Assembly (NCBI GenBank): GCA_002498365.1
Contig: DAHB01000004.1
Span: 149,198-213,197 of the forward strand
Source of the DNA: Methanomassiliicoccaceae archaeon UBA421
GTDB taxonomy: Archaea; Thermoplasmatota; Thermoplasmata; Methanomassiliicoccales; Methanomethylophilaceae
Direction of reading: 5' to 3'
DNA length: 64,000 nt
Part shown: positions 15,644 through 24,172 of the stretch, in pieces
Numbering within the stretch: the first letter of the stretch is position 1
How the letters are laid out: each line of letters opens with the position of its first letter
Program-made: the position numbers and the translations under genes
Notes under the pieces: model-generated
What the model was told of the DNA's origin: nothing
The model's input: the letters and a program-made list of their open reading frames with translations, nothing else
The model's database searches: none

Positions 15644-16485
15644 GAACAGTATCCGAAATAATGACTCTGGCACCCATAGTGGCAGAGGTGCCGGGAACAC
15701 GAAACGACGCGATCAACATAATGGTCAGGAACGACCTCACGGGACTTCCGGTGATCCGAGGCTCCGACGGAAAACTAGTGGGGGTCGTCTCCAGAAGGGA
15801 CCTCTTCAGAAAATTCGAGGAGGACCAGCTTTCGCTCATCATGAAGAAGAATCCCATATTCGTCGACAGCAAGACTCCCGTGAGCAAAGCCGCCGAGGTA
15901 TTCTTCAAGGAGAGGATCCACAGGCTCCCCGTCACAGAGGACGGGAAGCTCGTCGGAATAATCACCCCCACCGACCTCATGGACTCTGTCAGGGCCCTCA
16001 ACAGTAAGATCACGGCCGAGGAGGCCATACACACCACCTGCGTGACCGCGTGGGAGCACGACCCGCTTTCCTACACGATACCCGCCATGAGGGTCAGCGA
16101 CGTCCCGGCGGTACCCGTTCTCGATATGAACGGGAAGCTCGTCGGTATACTGACCGACCGTGACCTGTTCAGCGACCAGTCCGGGGACCCGGAGGCCATG
16201 AAGGCCCTGGGCGTTGAAGACACTTCGCTGGCCGGATACAGGAACGTACTTCCGCTGTTCTACACGGCCACCGACAAATACCTCGATCAGAAGAAAGAGG
16301 TGAGCGACTTCATGGTGAGAGACCCCATCACGGTGTACAAGAAGACCTCGATATCAGAGGTCGCCAGGATCATGAAGGCCAACGACTTCGGGCAGATACC
16401 TGTCAGAGGTTCCAAGGACGAACTGATCGGAATGGTCTACGATGTCGATATTTTGATGGCACTGACTGGTAATTCCAATGAATAA
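15640..16485 (+). CDS. Four-CBS-domain protein
   Basis: 281 residues made of two CBS pairs: motifs begin near residues 5, 68, 130 and 215, each with the DxxGKLVGVV(S/T)xRDL-type core. No enzymatic domain is attached, so it is a stand-alone adenosyl- or nucleotide-sensing module. Starts overlap the uspA stop (ATGA) and its own end overlaps the start of glyS by 8 nt, so the four genes from 14157 to 18190 form one operon. Confidence 0.9.
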   Translation: MRTVSEIMTLAPIVAEVPGTRNDAINIMVRNDLTGLPVIRGSDGKLVGVVSRRDLFRKFEEDQLSLIMKKNPIFVDSKTPVSKAAEVFFKERIHRLPVTEDGKLVGIITPTDLMDSVRALNSKITAEEAIHTTCVTAWEHDPLSYTIPAMRVSDVPAVPVLDMNGKLVGILTDRDLFSDQSGDPEAMKALGVEDTSLAGYRNVLPLFYTATDKYLDQKKEVSDFMVRDPITVYKKTSISEVARIMKANDFGQIPVRGSKDELIGMVYDVDILMALTGNSNE

Positions 16486-18190
16486 GGAAGCAGACGGCAA
16501 CGAACTTATGGCCATCTGCAAACGCAGGGGCTTCATCTGGCCTTCCTTCGAGCTTTACGGCGGGGTGGCCGGAATGTTCGACTACGGACCGCTCGGATGC
16601 ACGATGAAGAACAACATACTGGAAGTCTGGAGGGACATATACAAGGGGCGGGAGGGTTTTGTGGAGATAGACTCCGAGACCGTAAACCCCGCCGACGTGT
16701 TCAAGGCCTCGGGACATGTGGACGAATTCTCGGACTACATGACATACTGTACACAGTGCCAGCTTCCGTTCCGGGCCGACCACCTCGTAAAGAACTTCTG
16801 CGAGAACCCGGACACTATGAGCCCGGCGGAGCTAGAGCGCGCATTCTCCGAGTTCGGCATCAAATGCCCGGAATGCGGAGGAGACCTCGGCAAAGTTGAG
16901 GAGTTCAACCTCATGTTCAAGACGACCATCGGGCCCGGCTCCTCACGTGTGGGCTACCTCAGGCCCGAGACCGCCCAGGGGATATTCGTCAACTTCCAGA
17001 ACCTTTACCGCTATAACAGGGAAAAGCTCCCCCTGGGGGTCATACAGACCGGCAGGGGGTACAGGAACGAGATCTCTCCCCGTCAGGGCATGATAAGGAT
17101 GAGGGAGTTCAACATGATGGAGGTCGAGCTCTTCGTCGACCCCCACGACAAAGGCTGGTCCAGGTTCCCCGAGGTGGAGGACGAGGAGCTGGCCCTTGTG
17201 CCCAACACCGGCACGGAGACCGTTGTGAAGACCGTCAGACAGGCTGTGGACGAGGGCATCATCGCGAACCGCGTGCTCGCTTACTTCGTGTGCACGACGA
17301 AACAGCTCCTTCTGCGCCTGGGCATCGATGCGGACAGGCTCAGGTTCAGGCAGCACCTTAAGGACGAGATGGCCCATTATGCGGCGGACTGCTGGGATGC
17401 GGAAGTGCTGCTGTCCTATGGATGGACAGAGATCACAGGCATAGCGGACAGGGGATGCTGGGACCTTTCCAGGCACTCGCAGTTCTCCGGTTCCGACCTT
17501 TCGCACTTCGACAGGTTCGACGAGCCCAGGGAGATGACGTCGGTAAAGGTCCAGGCCAACCACAGGATGCTCGGACCGGCCTTCAAGGGCAGGGCCAAGG
17601 ATATCGCGGCCGCCCTGGAGACCAAGGCCCCGGGAGACGTCCGTGACGGAAAGATCGTGCTGAACGTCGGCGGGGAGGAGGTCGCTCTGACCCGGGAGTA
17701 TTTCGAAGTGAAAGAGGTGACGGAAAAGGTCACGGGCGAACGCATCGTGCCCCATGTCATAGAGCCCTCCCACGGACTCGACAGGATCTTCTACTCGCTG
17801 CTGGAACATTCTTACTTCTATGACGAGAAGAGAGAGTATTCGGTGCTGAGGCTCAGACCTGAAGTTGCGCCCATAAAGGTCGGAGTGTTCCCGCTGATGG
17901 AGAAGGACGGCCTCGACGTGCTCGCCAAAGAGATATACGACAAGGTACACTCCACGATGACCGAGGCCTATTACGACGGCTCGGGGACCATCGGGAAGAG
18001 GTACGCCCGCATGGACGAGATCGGCACCCCCTGGTGCATTACGGTCGACTACGAGTCCCTCGAAGGCCCCGACAAAGGTACGGTCACGATAAGGGAGAGG
18101 GACACGGGCGACCAGAAGCGCATTCCCGCGGACAAGGCGGCGGAGATAGTCCGCTGCCTGGTGGACGGACTCAGCTTCGCCGACCTCTAA
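16478..18190 (+). CDS. glyS: Glycyl-tRNA synthetase (archaeal/eukaryal class II type)
   Basis: 570 residues. Class II features: FIWPSFELYGGVAG at the start, motif 2 RNEISPRQGMIRMREF near 195-210, motif 3 near HGLDRIFYSLLEH, and the anticodon-binding C-terminal domain including RYARMDEIGTPWCITVDY. A CxxC pair (CPECGG near 133) lies in the insertion. Size and motifs are those of dimeric archaeal GlyRS. Its start overlaps the CBS gene by 8 nt, an unusual place for a housekeeping enzyme and likely to tie its expression to that operon. Confidence 0.96.
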   Translation: MNKEADGNELMAICKRRGFIWPSFELYGGVAGMFDYGPLGCTMKNNILEVWRDIYKGREGFVEIDSETVNPADVFKASGHVDEFSDYMTYCTQCQLPFRADHLVKNFCENPDTMSPAELERAFSEFGIKCPECGGDLGKVEEFNLMFKTTIGPGSSRVGYLRPETAQGIFVNFQNLYRYNREKLPLGVIQTGRGYRNEISPRQGMIRMREFNMMEVELFVDPHDKGWSRFPEVEDEELALVPNTGTETVVKTVRQAVDEGIIANRVLAYFVCTTKQLLLRLGIDADRLRFRQHLKDEMAHYAADCWDAEVLLSYGWTEITGIADRGCWDLSRHSQFSGSDLSHFDRFDEPREMTSVKVQANHRMLGPAFKGRAKDIAAALETKAPGDVRDGKIVLNVGGEEVALTREYFEVKEVTEKVTGERIVPHVIEPSHGLDRIFYSLLEHSYFYDEKREYSVLRLRPEVAPIKVGVFPLMEKDGLDVLAKEIYDKVHSTMTEAYYDGSGTIGKRYARMDEIGTPWCITVDYESLEGPDKGTVTIRERDTGDQKRIPADKAAEIVRCLVDGLSFADL

Positions 18191-18218
18191 ACTACAAAAA
18201 AACCCCTTTTATCCTTCT

Positions 18219-18235
18219 GCCAGCATAATGCTGGC
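18219..18235. promoter_or_regulatory. Perfect 17-nt palindrome between glyS and the CBS gene
   Basis: GCCAGCAT-A-ATGCTGGC is a perfect inverted repeat (8+1+8). It starts 28 nt after the glyS stop and ends about 11 nt upstream of the TATA-like TTTTATAG (18249-18256) of the next gene. It could be a terminator hairpin for glyS, but no T run follows it directly, and its position suits a regulator site for the CBS gene. Confidence 0.45.
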
Positions 18236-18290
18236 TTGCCGAACTAAGTTTTATAGACATTGAAGGCGATGTAGACATGAGGATTTATTT

Positions 18291-19466
18291 ATGGTGATTA
18301 AAGATCTAGAAGATCCGAGAAGGCTTTCGATGCTCAGGTCTCAAATCGATGCTAATTCCGTCGAAGAGATCATGGACAGCGACTTCCCGACCGTTGGTTC
18401 CGACGACCGCCTCTCCGATGTCCTGTCGGTGATGAGGGATACGAACTACCAGGACGTCCCGGTCGTTGATAACGGAACGTACATGGGCGTGATAAGCTAC
18501 ACCACGATCCTAAAAAAGAAGAGCGCCAACATGGACTCCAAGGTCAAGGGCCTCATACGAGGGGTCCCCATGCTCAGCAAGAGCGACGACATCACTAAGA
18601 TCGCGGAGGAGATGACCGGTAACAACTGCAGGCAGCTTCCCGTGATATCCGGAAAGAGGATCATAGGCGTGGTGTCCAGGAGAGCTCTTGTAGGCATAGC
18701 CTCCAGGATCAAGGTCCTGAACGAGATCAAGGTCTGGGAGATAATGACCAATCCCGTCAAGAGCGTGGGCGCCAACGCCATGCTGTCCGATGCCTTCGAG
18801 ATGATGCAGGAACTCGACACTCTGACCGTGCCCATCGTCAACAACGAGAACAAAGTGGTCGGAGTCGTCGGCATGAGGGAGATAATCGACAACAACTGGA
18901 GGAACGACAACAAGATCATAGGGGACCTCGAGAAGAACGCCAGGGCCCAGATCACCGTGGAATCGGTCAGCGTCAATCCGGCCGTGACCGTCAACTGGGA
19001 CGACACCGTGGAGGACGCGGCGGCCCTGATGGTCGACAACGACATCTCCACCCTGCCCGTGGTCGAAGGGAACAAGCTCGTCGGAGTGCTCACGCAGTAC
19101 GACATAATAGAGATAATCTCCGCTTGCCGCGAGAGGGAGCTCATATTCATACAGATCAGCGGTCTGGAGGACGATGACAAGGCCGCCACCGAAGCGCTGT
19201 ACGAAGTGATCGAAGAGCAGATGGTGAAGATCGGCAAGGTTTACAGGCCCGAGAGCCTGATGCTCCACGTCGCCAGGTACAACGACACCGGCGGCTCGGC
19301 CAAGTACAGCATCTCCGCGAGACTGTACATGAGAGGCAAGGTCGTGAACTTCAAGGAAGTGGGATGGGACCTGGTAAGGACCACCTCGGACCTGATGAAG
19401 AAGATTTCCGAGTCCGTCATGTCCATGAAGGACTCCAAGATCAAGTTCCGCCAGCGCAAGAAGTGA
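18291..19466 (+). CDS. Four-CBS-domain protein with C-terminal extension
   Basis: 391 residues. CBS motifs start near residues 24, 82, 147 and 225 (cores such as SDVLSVMRDTNYQDVPVVD and EDAAALMVDNDISTLPVV). After residue ~290 an alpha/beta extension of ~100 residues follows (LIFIQISGLEDDD; RYNDTGGSAKYSISARLYMRGK), resembling a small ribosome-association (HPF/RaiA)-like or nucleic-acid-binding tail, which I offer only as a possibility. It ends in a basic KIKFRQRKK. Monocistronic with its own TATA box. Confidence 0.88.
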   Translation: MVIKDLEDPRRLSMLRSQIDANSVEEIMDSDFPTVGSDDRLSDVLSVMRDTNYQDVPVVDNGTYMGVISYTTILKKKSANMDSKVKGLIRGVPMLSKSDDITKIAEEMTGNNCRQLPVISGKRIIGVVSRRALVGIASRIKVLNEIKVWEIMTNPVKSVGANAMLSDAFEMMQELDTLTVPIVNNENKVVGVVGMREIIDNNWRNDNKIIGDLEKNARAQITVESVSVNPAVTVNWDDTVEDAAALMVDNDISTLPVVEGNKLVGVLTQYDIIEIISACRERELIFIQISGLEDDDKAATEALYEVIEEQMVKIGKVYRPESLMLHVARYNDTGGSAKYSISARLYMRGKVVNFKEVGWDLVRTTSDLMKKISESVMSMKDSKIKFRQRKK

Positions 19467-19523
19467 AACTTTTTCCCTCACAACCTTTTTTAATACCCTC
19501 TTTTATAGTGTGCCCTGTTCAAC

Positions 19524-22133
19524 ATGCCGCAGTATGACTCAGCTTCAATAGAGGGACGCTGGCAGAAGATGTGGAAGGACGATGGGGTCTACCATTTCGA
19601 CCCTAAGTCCGAAAAACCCGTTTTCAGCATAGATAATCCACCAAGGTACACTTCCGGATCTCTGCATCTGGGACATGCTACCGGTTATTCGATCTCCGAC
19701 TTCGCGGCGCGTTACAAGCGCATGAGAGGACATAACGTGTTCTTCCCCCTGTGTTTCGACGTGAACGGGACGCCTATCGAGGTGAAGGTCGAAAAGAAAT
19801 ACAACATTACAAAGCTCGACCTTCCCCGAAAAGAGTACCGAAAGCTGTGCAGCGACTACGCCAACGGCTTCATCGCCGAGATGACCCGGGACTTCGAAAA
19901 ACTGGGCGAGAGCATGGACCCCAGCATATACTATCAGACGGACGCCACGTACTACCGGAAGATCACTCAGCTATCCTTCGTGGAACTGTTCAAAAAAGGC
20001 CTGGTCTACAAGGCCAACTTCCCGGTGAACTGGTGCCCCAGGTGCATGACCGCCCTTGCGGACGCCGAAGTGGAATACATGGACAATGTCAACAAATTGA
20101 ACTTCATCAAATTCGGAGTTGCCGGCACCGACGAATACGTGCTTATAGCCACCACCCGCCCCGAGCTGCTTTGCACATGCCAGGTAGTGGCTGTCCATCC
20201 GGACGATGCAGATAAACGGCACCTTGTCGGAAAAGAGCTTGTCACCCCTCTGTACGGCAAGAAGGTCAAGGTCATAGCAGACGAGAAGGTGGACCCGGCG
20301 TACGGTACGGGTTTCGTGATGATATGCACAATAGGAGACAAGGACGACCTCGAATGGGTAATGAAATACCATCTGCCGATGGAGAAGGGCATAGACGAGA
20401 CCGGAAGAATGACCGCGCTCTCGGGAAAATACGAAGGGATGCCCGTGGCGGAGGCCAGAGAGGCCGCCATCGCGGACCTGGGAGAGTCCGGCCTTCTGGT
20501 GAGACAGGTTGACAATCCTCAGCAGGTGTCCATATGCTGGAGGTGCAAGACGCCCATCGAGTACCTTCAGGTCCCGCAGTGGTTCCTGAAGACGCTCGAT
20601 TTCAAGGAAGAAGTCCTGAAACGCGCCGACGAGATCCGGTGGCACCCTGAGTTCATGAAGGTCCGCCTAAGGGACTGGGTCGAATCCCTTGAGTGGGACT
20701 GGGTGTTGAGCAGGCAACGCATTTTCGCCACCCCGATACCCGTATGGGAGTGCGCCGACTGCGGCCATGCCGTATGCGCAGAGAAGGAACAGCTTTACTG
20801 CGACCCGGTGGAGGACGGGCCGCCGGTGGAGAAATGCCCCGAATGCGGCGGTGAGATGGTGGGATGCACCGATGTGTTCGACACATGGATGGATTCTTCC
20901 GGGTCCGCACTCTACAACACATACTGGCACAGGGACGATGAGATGTTCCGTAAGCTTTTCCCGATGTCCCTCAGGCCGCAATCCCACGATATCATAAGGA
21001 CGTGGGCATTCTATTCCATACTGCGCTCCGAGCAGATAGCCCAGAGCGTGCCCTGGAAGGAGGTTATGATCAACGGGTTCATAATGGCGCCAGACGGCAC
21101 CCCGATGCACTCCTCGGTGGGGAACGTGATCGACCCCGTGCCCATCTTGGAGAAGTACGGCGCCGATGCTTTGCGCTACTACGCCGCGACCTGCTCGCTA
21201 GGCATCGACCATGCGTTCAGGGAGCCCGACGTGGTACGCGGAAGGAAGCTCTGCAACAAGATATTCAACCTGGGGCAGTTCGTCACCCGTTTCTTCGATT
21301 CGAAACCCGGGAAGGAATGCAACGGCCTGCGGGTTTCGGACAGATGGGTCCTCAGCAGATACTCGGAGACCGTCAGAGAGGCGACGGAATGGTTCGAGAC
21401 ATATCAGTTCGACAAGGCCATGAAAGCCATAGAGGGCTTCATCTGGCACGAGTTCGCCGACCACTACGTGGAGATGGCTAAGGGAAGGAGCGACGAAGCA
21501 GTTAAATACACTCTGTACAACGTTTTCTACGGCTCCCTTAAGCTCATGGCCCCGATCATGCCCCACGTGACGGAAGAGCTTTACCAGACCATATTCAGGC
21601 AGTTCGAGGGCGACGCCAGCATACACCTGGCGTCGTGGCCGGAGCCCATCCTCTACGACAGTGAAGCGGAAAGGATCGGAGACGTCCTGAAGGATGTGGT
21701 CGCGGCCATACGCGCATGGAAGTCGGAGAAGAAAATGCCCCTGAACGCAGAGATAGCGTTTTTGGAGCTGACAGGTCCGGATTCATCGGCCTTAGAAAGT
21801 GCCAGGGACGACATTTCCGAGACTGCGAAAGCATCTGAGATCGCGATCGCCGAGTCCGCGGAGCTTACGGAAGAGGTTGTGGGCGTCAAACCCGTACACT
21901 CAAAACTGGGCCCCGCTTTCAAGTCGGCGGCGAAAGCCATAGTGGCCGCGATATCGTCCATGGACCCTTCGGACGTCGCAAAGCAGATCGCCGGCGGATC
22001 GATAAAGATCGAAGCGGGCGAGGTCTACGAACTGGGCCCCGAGTATTTCGAACTGGATAAACGCCTCACGCTCGGCGGTAAGGCCGTGGAGACGATTCAG
22101 GTCGGCGGGATACTGATTGTGATCGAGCTTTAA
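19524..22133 (+). CDS. valS: Valyl-tRNA synthetase with atypical KMSKS loop
   Basis: 869 residues. Class I signature HLGHA in SGSLHLGHATGYS (near 48), the zinc-binding pairs CWRCKT and CPECGG in the editing and insert regions, and the anticodon-binding helical domain. The catalytic loop normally reading KMSKS or KMSSS is here DGTPMHSSVGNVIDP, so the first and second lysines are replaced. The long C-terminal coiled coil of bacterial ValRS is absent, as in archaea; instead there is a short tail similar to the archaeal IleRS/ValRS ends. The second-position ATG of the window's longest housekeeping genes is clear: ATG 19524 is preceded by TTTTATAG about 25 nt upstream. Confidence 0.95.
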   Translation: MPQYDSASIEGRWQKMWKDDGVYHFDPKSEKPVFSIDNPPRYTSGSLHLGHATGYSISDFAARYKRMRGHNVFFPLCFDVNGTPIEVKVEKKYNITKLDLPRKEYRKLCSDYANGFIAEMTRDFEKLGESMDPSIYYQTDATYYRKITQLSFVELFKKGLVYKANFPVNWCPRCMTALADAEVEYMDNVNKLNFIKFGVAGTDEYVLIATTRPELLCTCQVVAVHPDDADKRHLVGKELVTPLYGKKVKVIADEKVDPAYGTGFVMICTIGDKDDLEWVMKYHLPMEKGIDETGRMTALSGKYEGMPVAEAREAAIADLGESGLLVRQVDNPQQVSICWRCKTPIEYLQVPQWFLKTLDFKEEVLKRADEIRWHPEFMKVRLRDWVESLEWDWVLSRQRIFATPIPVWECADCGHAVCAEKEQLYCDPVEDGPPVEKCPECGGEMVGCTDVFDTWMDSSGSALYNTYWHRDDEMFRKLFPMSLRPQSHDIIRTWAFYSILRSEQIAQSVPWKEVMINGFIMAPDGTPMHSSVGNVIDPVPILEKYGADALRYYAATCSLGIDHAFREPDVVRGRKLCNKIFNLGQFVTRFFDSKPGKECNGLRVSDRWVLSRYSETVREATEWFETYQFDKAMKAIEGFIWHEFADHYVEMAKGRSDEAVKYTLYNVFYGSLKLMAPIMPHVTEELYQTIFRQFEGDASIHLASWPEPILYDSEAERIGDVLKDVVAAIRAWKSEKKMPLNAEIAFLELTGPDSSALESARDDISETAKASEIAIAESAELTEEVVGVKPVHSKLGPAFKSAAKAIVAAISSMDPSDVAKQIAGGSIKIEAGEVYELGPEYFELDKRLTLGGKAVETIQVGGILIVIEL

Positions 22134-22148
22134 AAAAAAGGAAGAAGG

Positions 22149-23561
22149 TCACTGTACTACGTTCACAGTGATCCTCTTCCCATCGAATTTCATCTTGGTA
22201 AGATCGGAGGTCATCTTCCTTCCGAAGTCCTTGTGGACCTCTACAACGGATGACGTGCTTCCGATCTCGATGTTCCCGATGGAATACTCTCTGATCCTCG
22301 CATTCCTTATGATGAACTCGGACAACCCTACTTTTCCGAAACCGTCCTTTTTACCGAGGTTTATCTCGAATTTCACCATTCCGAAGACGTCGGCGGCCTG
22401 ATCGAAGTCCACGACCATCCGTATGGTGTCCTTGCTCCCCTCCTCGGCGTCCGGTACTTCCCTTTTTGTTATCTCCATCCCTGTGCGGAGCTCGAACTCG
22501 TGCACGAGATGCTCCTCCTCGGCGGTGACGAAAGATACTGCCGTTCCCTCTTTGCCGGCCCTTCCCGTGCGTCCTATCCTGTGGATATAGGTCTCCACGT
22601 CCTCTGGCATGTCGTAGTTGATCACGTAAGATATGTCGTCCACGTCGAGCCCCCTTGCGGCGACGTCCGTGGCGACGAGTATCTGCACCCTGCCTTCCTT
22701 GAAGTCCCTGAGCACCTTCTCCCTCTTGGACTGGGGCATGTCACCGTGTATGGCCTCGGCGACGTACTTGTACTGGTCCAGACGTTCGATCAGCATGTCG
22801 ACCATCCTCTTGGTCTGACAGAATATTATCGCTTTGGGCTGGTCGATGTCCAGTATCCTGCTGAGCGCCCATGACTTGTTCCTCCTTCCCACCGAGATGT
22901 AGTACTGCTTGGTAAGGTCCAGGACCACCTCGTCCCTGGAGACGCTGATCTCCTTGGGGTCCCTCATGTAGTCATAGGAGAGGCGTTTGACGCCTTCGGG
23001 CATCGTGGCGGACATCAACAGGGTCTGCCTGTTGGAGGGCATCATGCGCAGTATGTCCTCGATGTCCTCGATGAATCCCATATCCAGCATGCGGTCGGCC
23101 TCGTCCAGCACCACTACCTTGATGGCGCTGAGGTTCAGCTCTTTGCGGGACATCATGTCCTTTACGCGCCCCGGCGTTCCGGCGATGATGTCGGCGCCCT
23201 TCTTGAGCTGCTTGATCTGGCCCTCGATGCTTGCTCCTCCGTATATCGGGATACATACGTGTCCGGTGTATTTGGAGAGCTTCGACATCTCCTCGGAGAC
23301 CTGGACGGCCAGCTCTCTGGTGGGCGCGAGTATTATGGACTGGGGGACCTTCTGCGGCACGTCTATCTTGCCGAGGATTATCGACCCGTAGCATCCCGTC
23401 TTTCCTGTTCCGGTCTGCGCCTGGGCGAACATGTCCCTTCCGGTCAGCCCGATCGGGACGGCCGATACCTGGATCGGGGTGGGCTCTTCCCATCCCATGT
23501 CGTCCATGGCTCTGGCAACTTCTTCCGGAATACCTATATCTGTGAATTTTGAGATCATCAT
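22149..23561 (-). CDS. DEAD-box RNA helicase with DbpA-like C-terminal domain
   Basis: 470 residues. Helicase motifs are all present: Q motif region GWEEPTPIQ, AQTGTGKT (I), PTRELA (Ia), DEAD (II), SAT (III), ARGLDVDD (V) and HRIGRTGR (VI). The final ~75 residues (from IGNIEIGSTSSVVEVHKDFGRK) resemble the RNA-binding domain of DbpA/CsdA, suggesting rRNA or structured-RNA targets. The start may be the second ATG at 23558. It is convergent with valS, with only 15 nt between the stops. Confidence 0.95.
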   Translation of the reverse strand: MMISKFTDIGIPEEVARAMDDMGWEEPTPIQVSAVPIGLTGRDMFAQAQTGTGKTGCYGSIILGKIDVPQKVPQSIILAPTRELAVQVSEEMSKLSKYTGHVCIPIYGGASIEGQIKQLKKGADIIAGTPGRVKDMMSRKELNLSAIKVVVLDEADRMLDMGFIEDIEDILRMMPSNRQTLLMSATMPEGVKRLSYDYMRDPKEISVSRDEVVLDLTKQYYISVGRRNKSWALSRILDIDQPKAIIFCQTKRMVDMLIERLDQYKYVAEAIHGDMPQSKREKVLRDFKEGRVQILVATDVAARGLDVDDISYVINYDMPEDVETYIHRIGRTGRAGKEGTAVSFVTAEEEHLVHEFELRTGMEITKREVPDAEEGSKDTIRMVVDFDQAADVFGMVKFEINLGKKDGFGKVGLSEFIIRNARIREYSIGNIEIGSTSSVVEVHKDFGRKMTSDLTKMKFDGKRITVNVVQ

Positions 23562-23675
23562 ACCACTTGATCCGAACTTAAACAGCCTGTGACTTCAACA
23601 CAGACAACGCTCAATTTCGCCACTCGATATGCCCGCTATATTTATAATAATGACTGGAAGGAAATAAAGCAACGG

Positions 23676-23692
23676 CAAAGTATATATTTAAA
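23676..23692 (+). promoter_or_regulatory. TATA box for tRNA-Gly
   Basis: AGTATATATTTAAAAAG is a strong TATA region centred about 30 nt before the tRNA 5' end. Confidence 0.6.
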
Positions 23693-23715
23693 AAGTCAAT
23701 CTGTGGAAATGCACT

Positions 23716-23788
23716 GTGGATGTGGTGTAGCTGGTTATCACTTAACCTTGCCAAGGTTAGAACTCGGGTTCGAATCCCGGCATCCGCA
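23716..23788 (+). tRNA. tRNA-Gly (anticodon GCC), CCA not encoded
   Basis: Acceptor strands GTGGATG (23716-23722) and CATCCGC (23781-23787) pair with one G-U. The anticodon stem TAACC/GGTTA encloses TTGCCAA, giving GCC. T arm has GGTTCGAATCC. The discriminator A is followed by CT, so unlike the Pro and Ile genes no CCA is encoded. Confidence 0.95.
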
Positions 23789-24172
23789 CTTTCAACTCTA
23801 TCCATATCGTCGAATTTGGATTCCGATATTTTTCGTTCCGGCTTATTTGGCATATTTCGTTCATTCTCTCATTTCTTTCTGTTCTTCTTCCCTCAAACAC
23901 TTATAATGCATAGAACCGCGCGGTCATCCTGCGGTTTCGCATGGTCTCTCTCAAGCGTCTTGACAGAGGCATGACCCATCCGGGCGCCGCGTATTATTTC
24001 GGAGGGCCCCGATCATCGCCTAGTTCGCCATCGTTGAGCCCTCGATCGGCCCGGGGATACAACGACCCTCTGACCGCTTTCTTACTTACTTTCGTCAAGA
24101 AACCATACTTTTTGAACCCATAGTATTAGTAGCTAGCGATACGGTTATATTGCGAACCTGCAATATTTAACC
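23789..24172. other. Spacer with a GC-rich foldable island (23905-24110)
   Basis: No convincing protein gene occurs in 384 nt. The middle is GC-rich and foldable: AACCGC/GCGGTT near 23917, GGTC-CTCT-CAAG hairpin near 23943-23976, and CCGATC/GATCGG (about 24009/24049) crossing TCGTTG/CAACGA (about 24034/24060), which would form a pseudoknot. A TATA-like CTTATAATG precedes it near 23900. This could be a non-coding RNA or decayed sequence; I cannot decide. The right end carries the promoter of the next gene. Confidence 0.35.
24145..24150 (+). promoter_or_regulatory. TATA box of the LRR surface protein (leaderless)
   Basis: TTATAT is centred at 24147, 26 nt before ATG 24173, so the mRNA should begin at the start codon. 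Confidence 0.6.

Noticed and set aside
23611..23853. 80-codon minus-strand frame across tRNA-Gly
   Set aside because: It reads through the tRNA (GIRTRVL peptide) and has no protein-like character.
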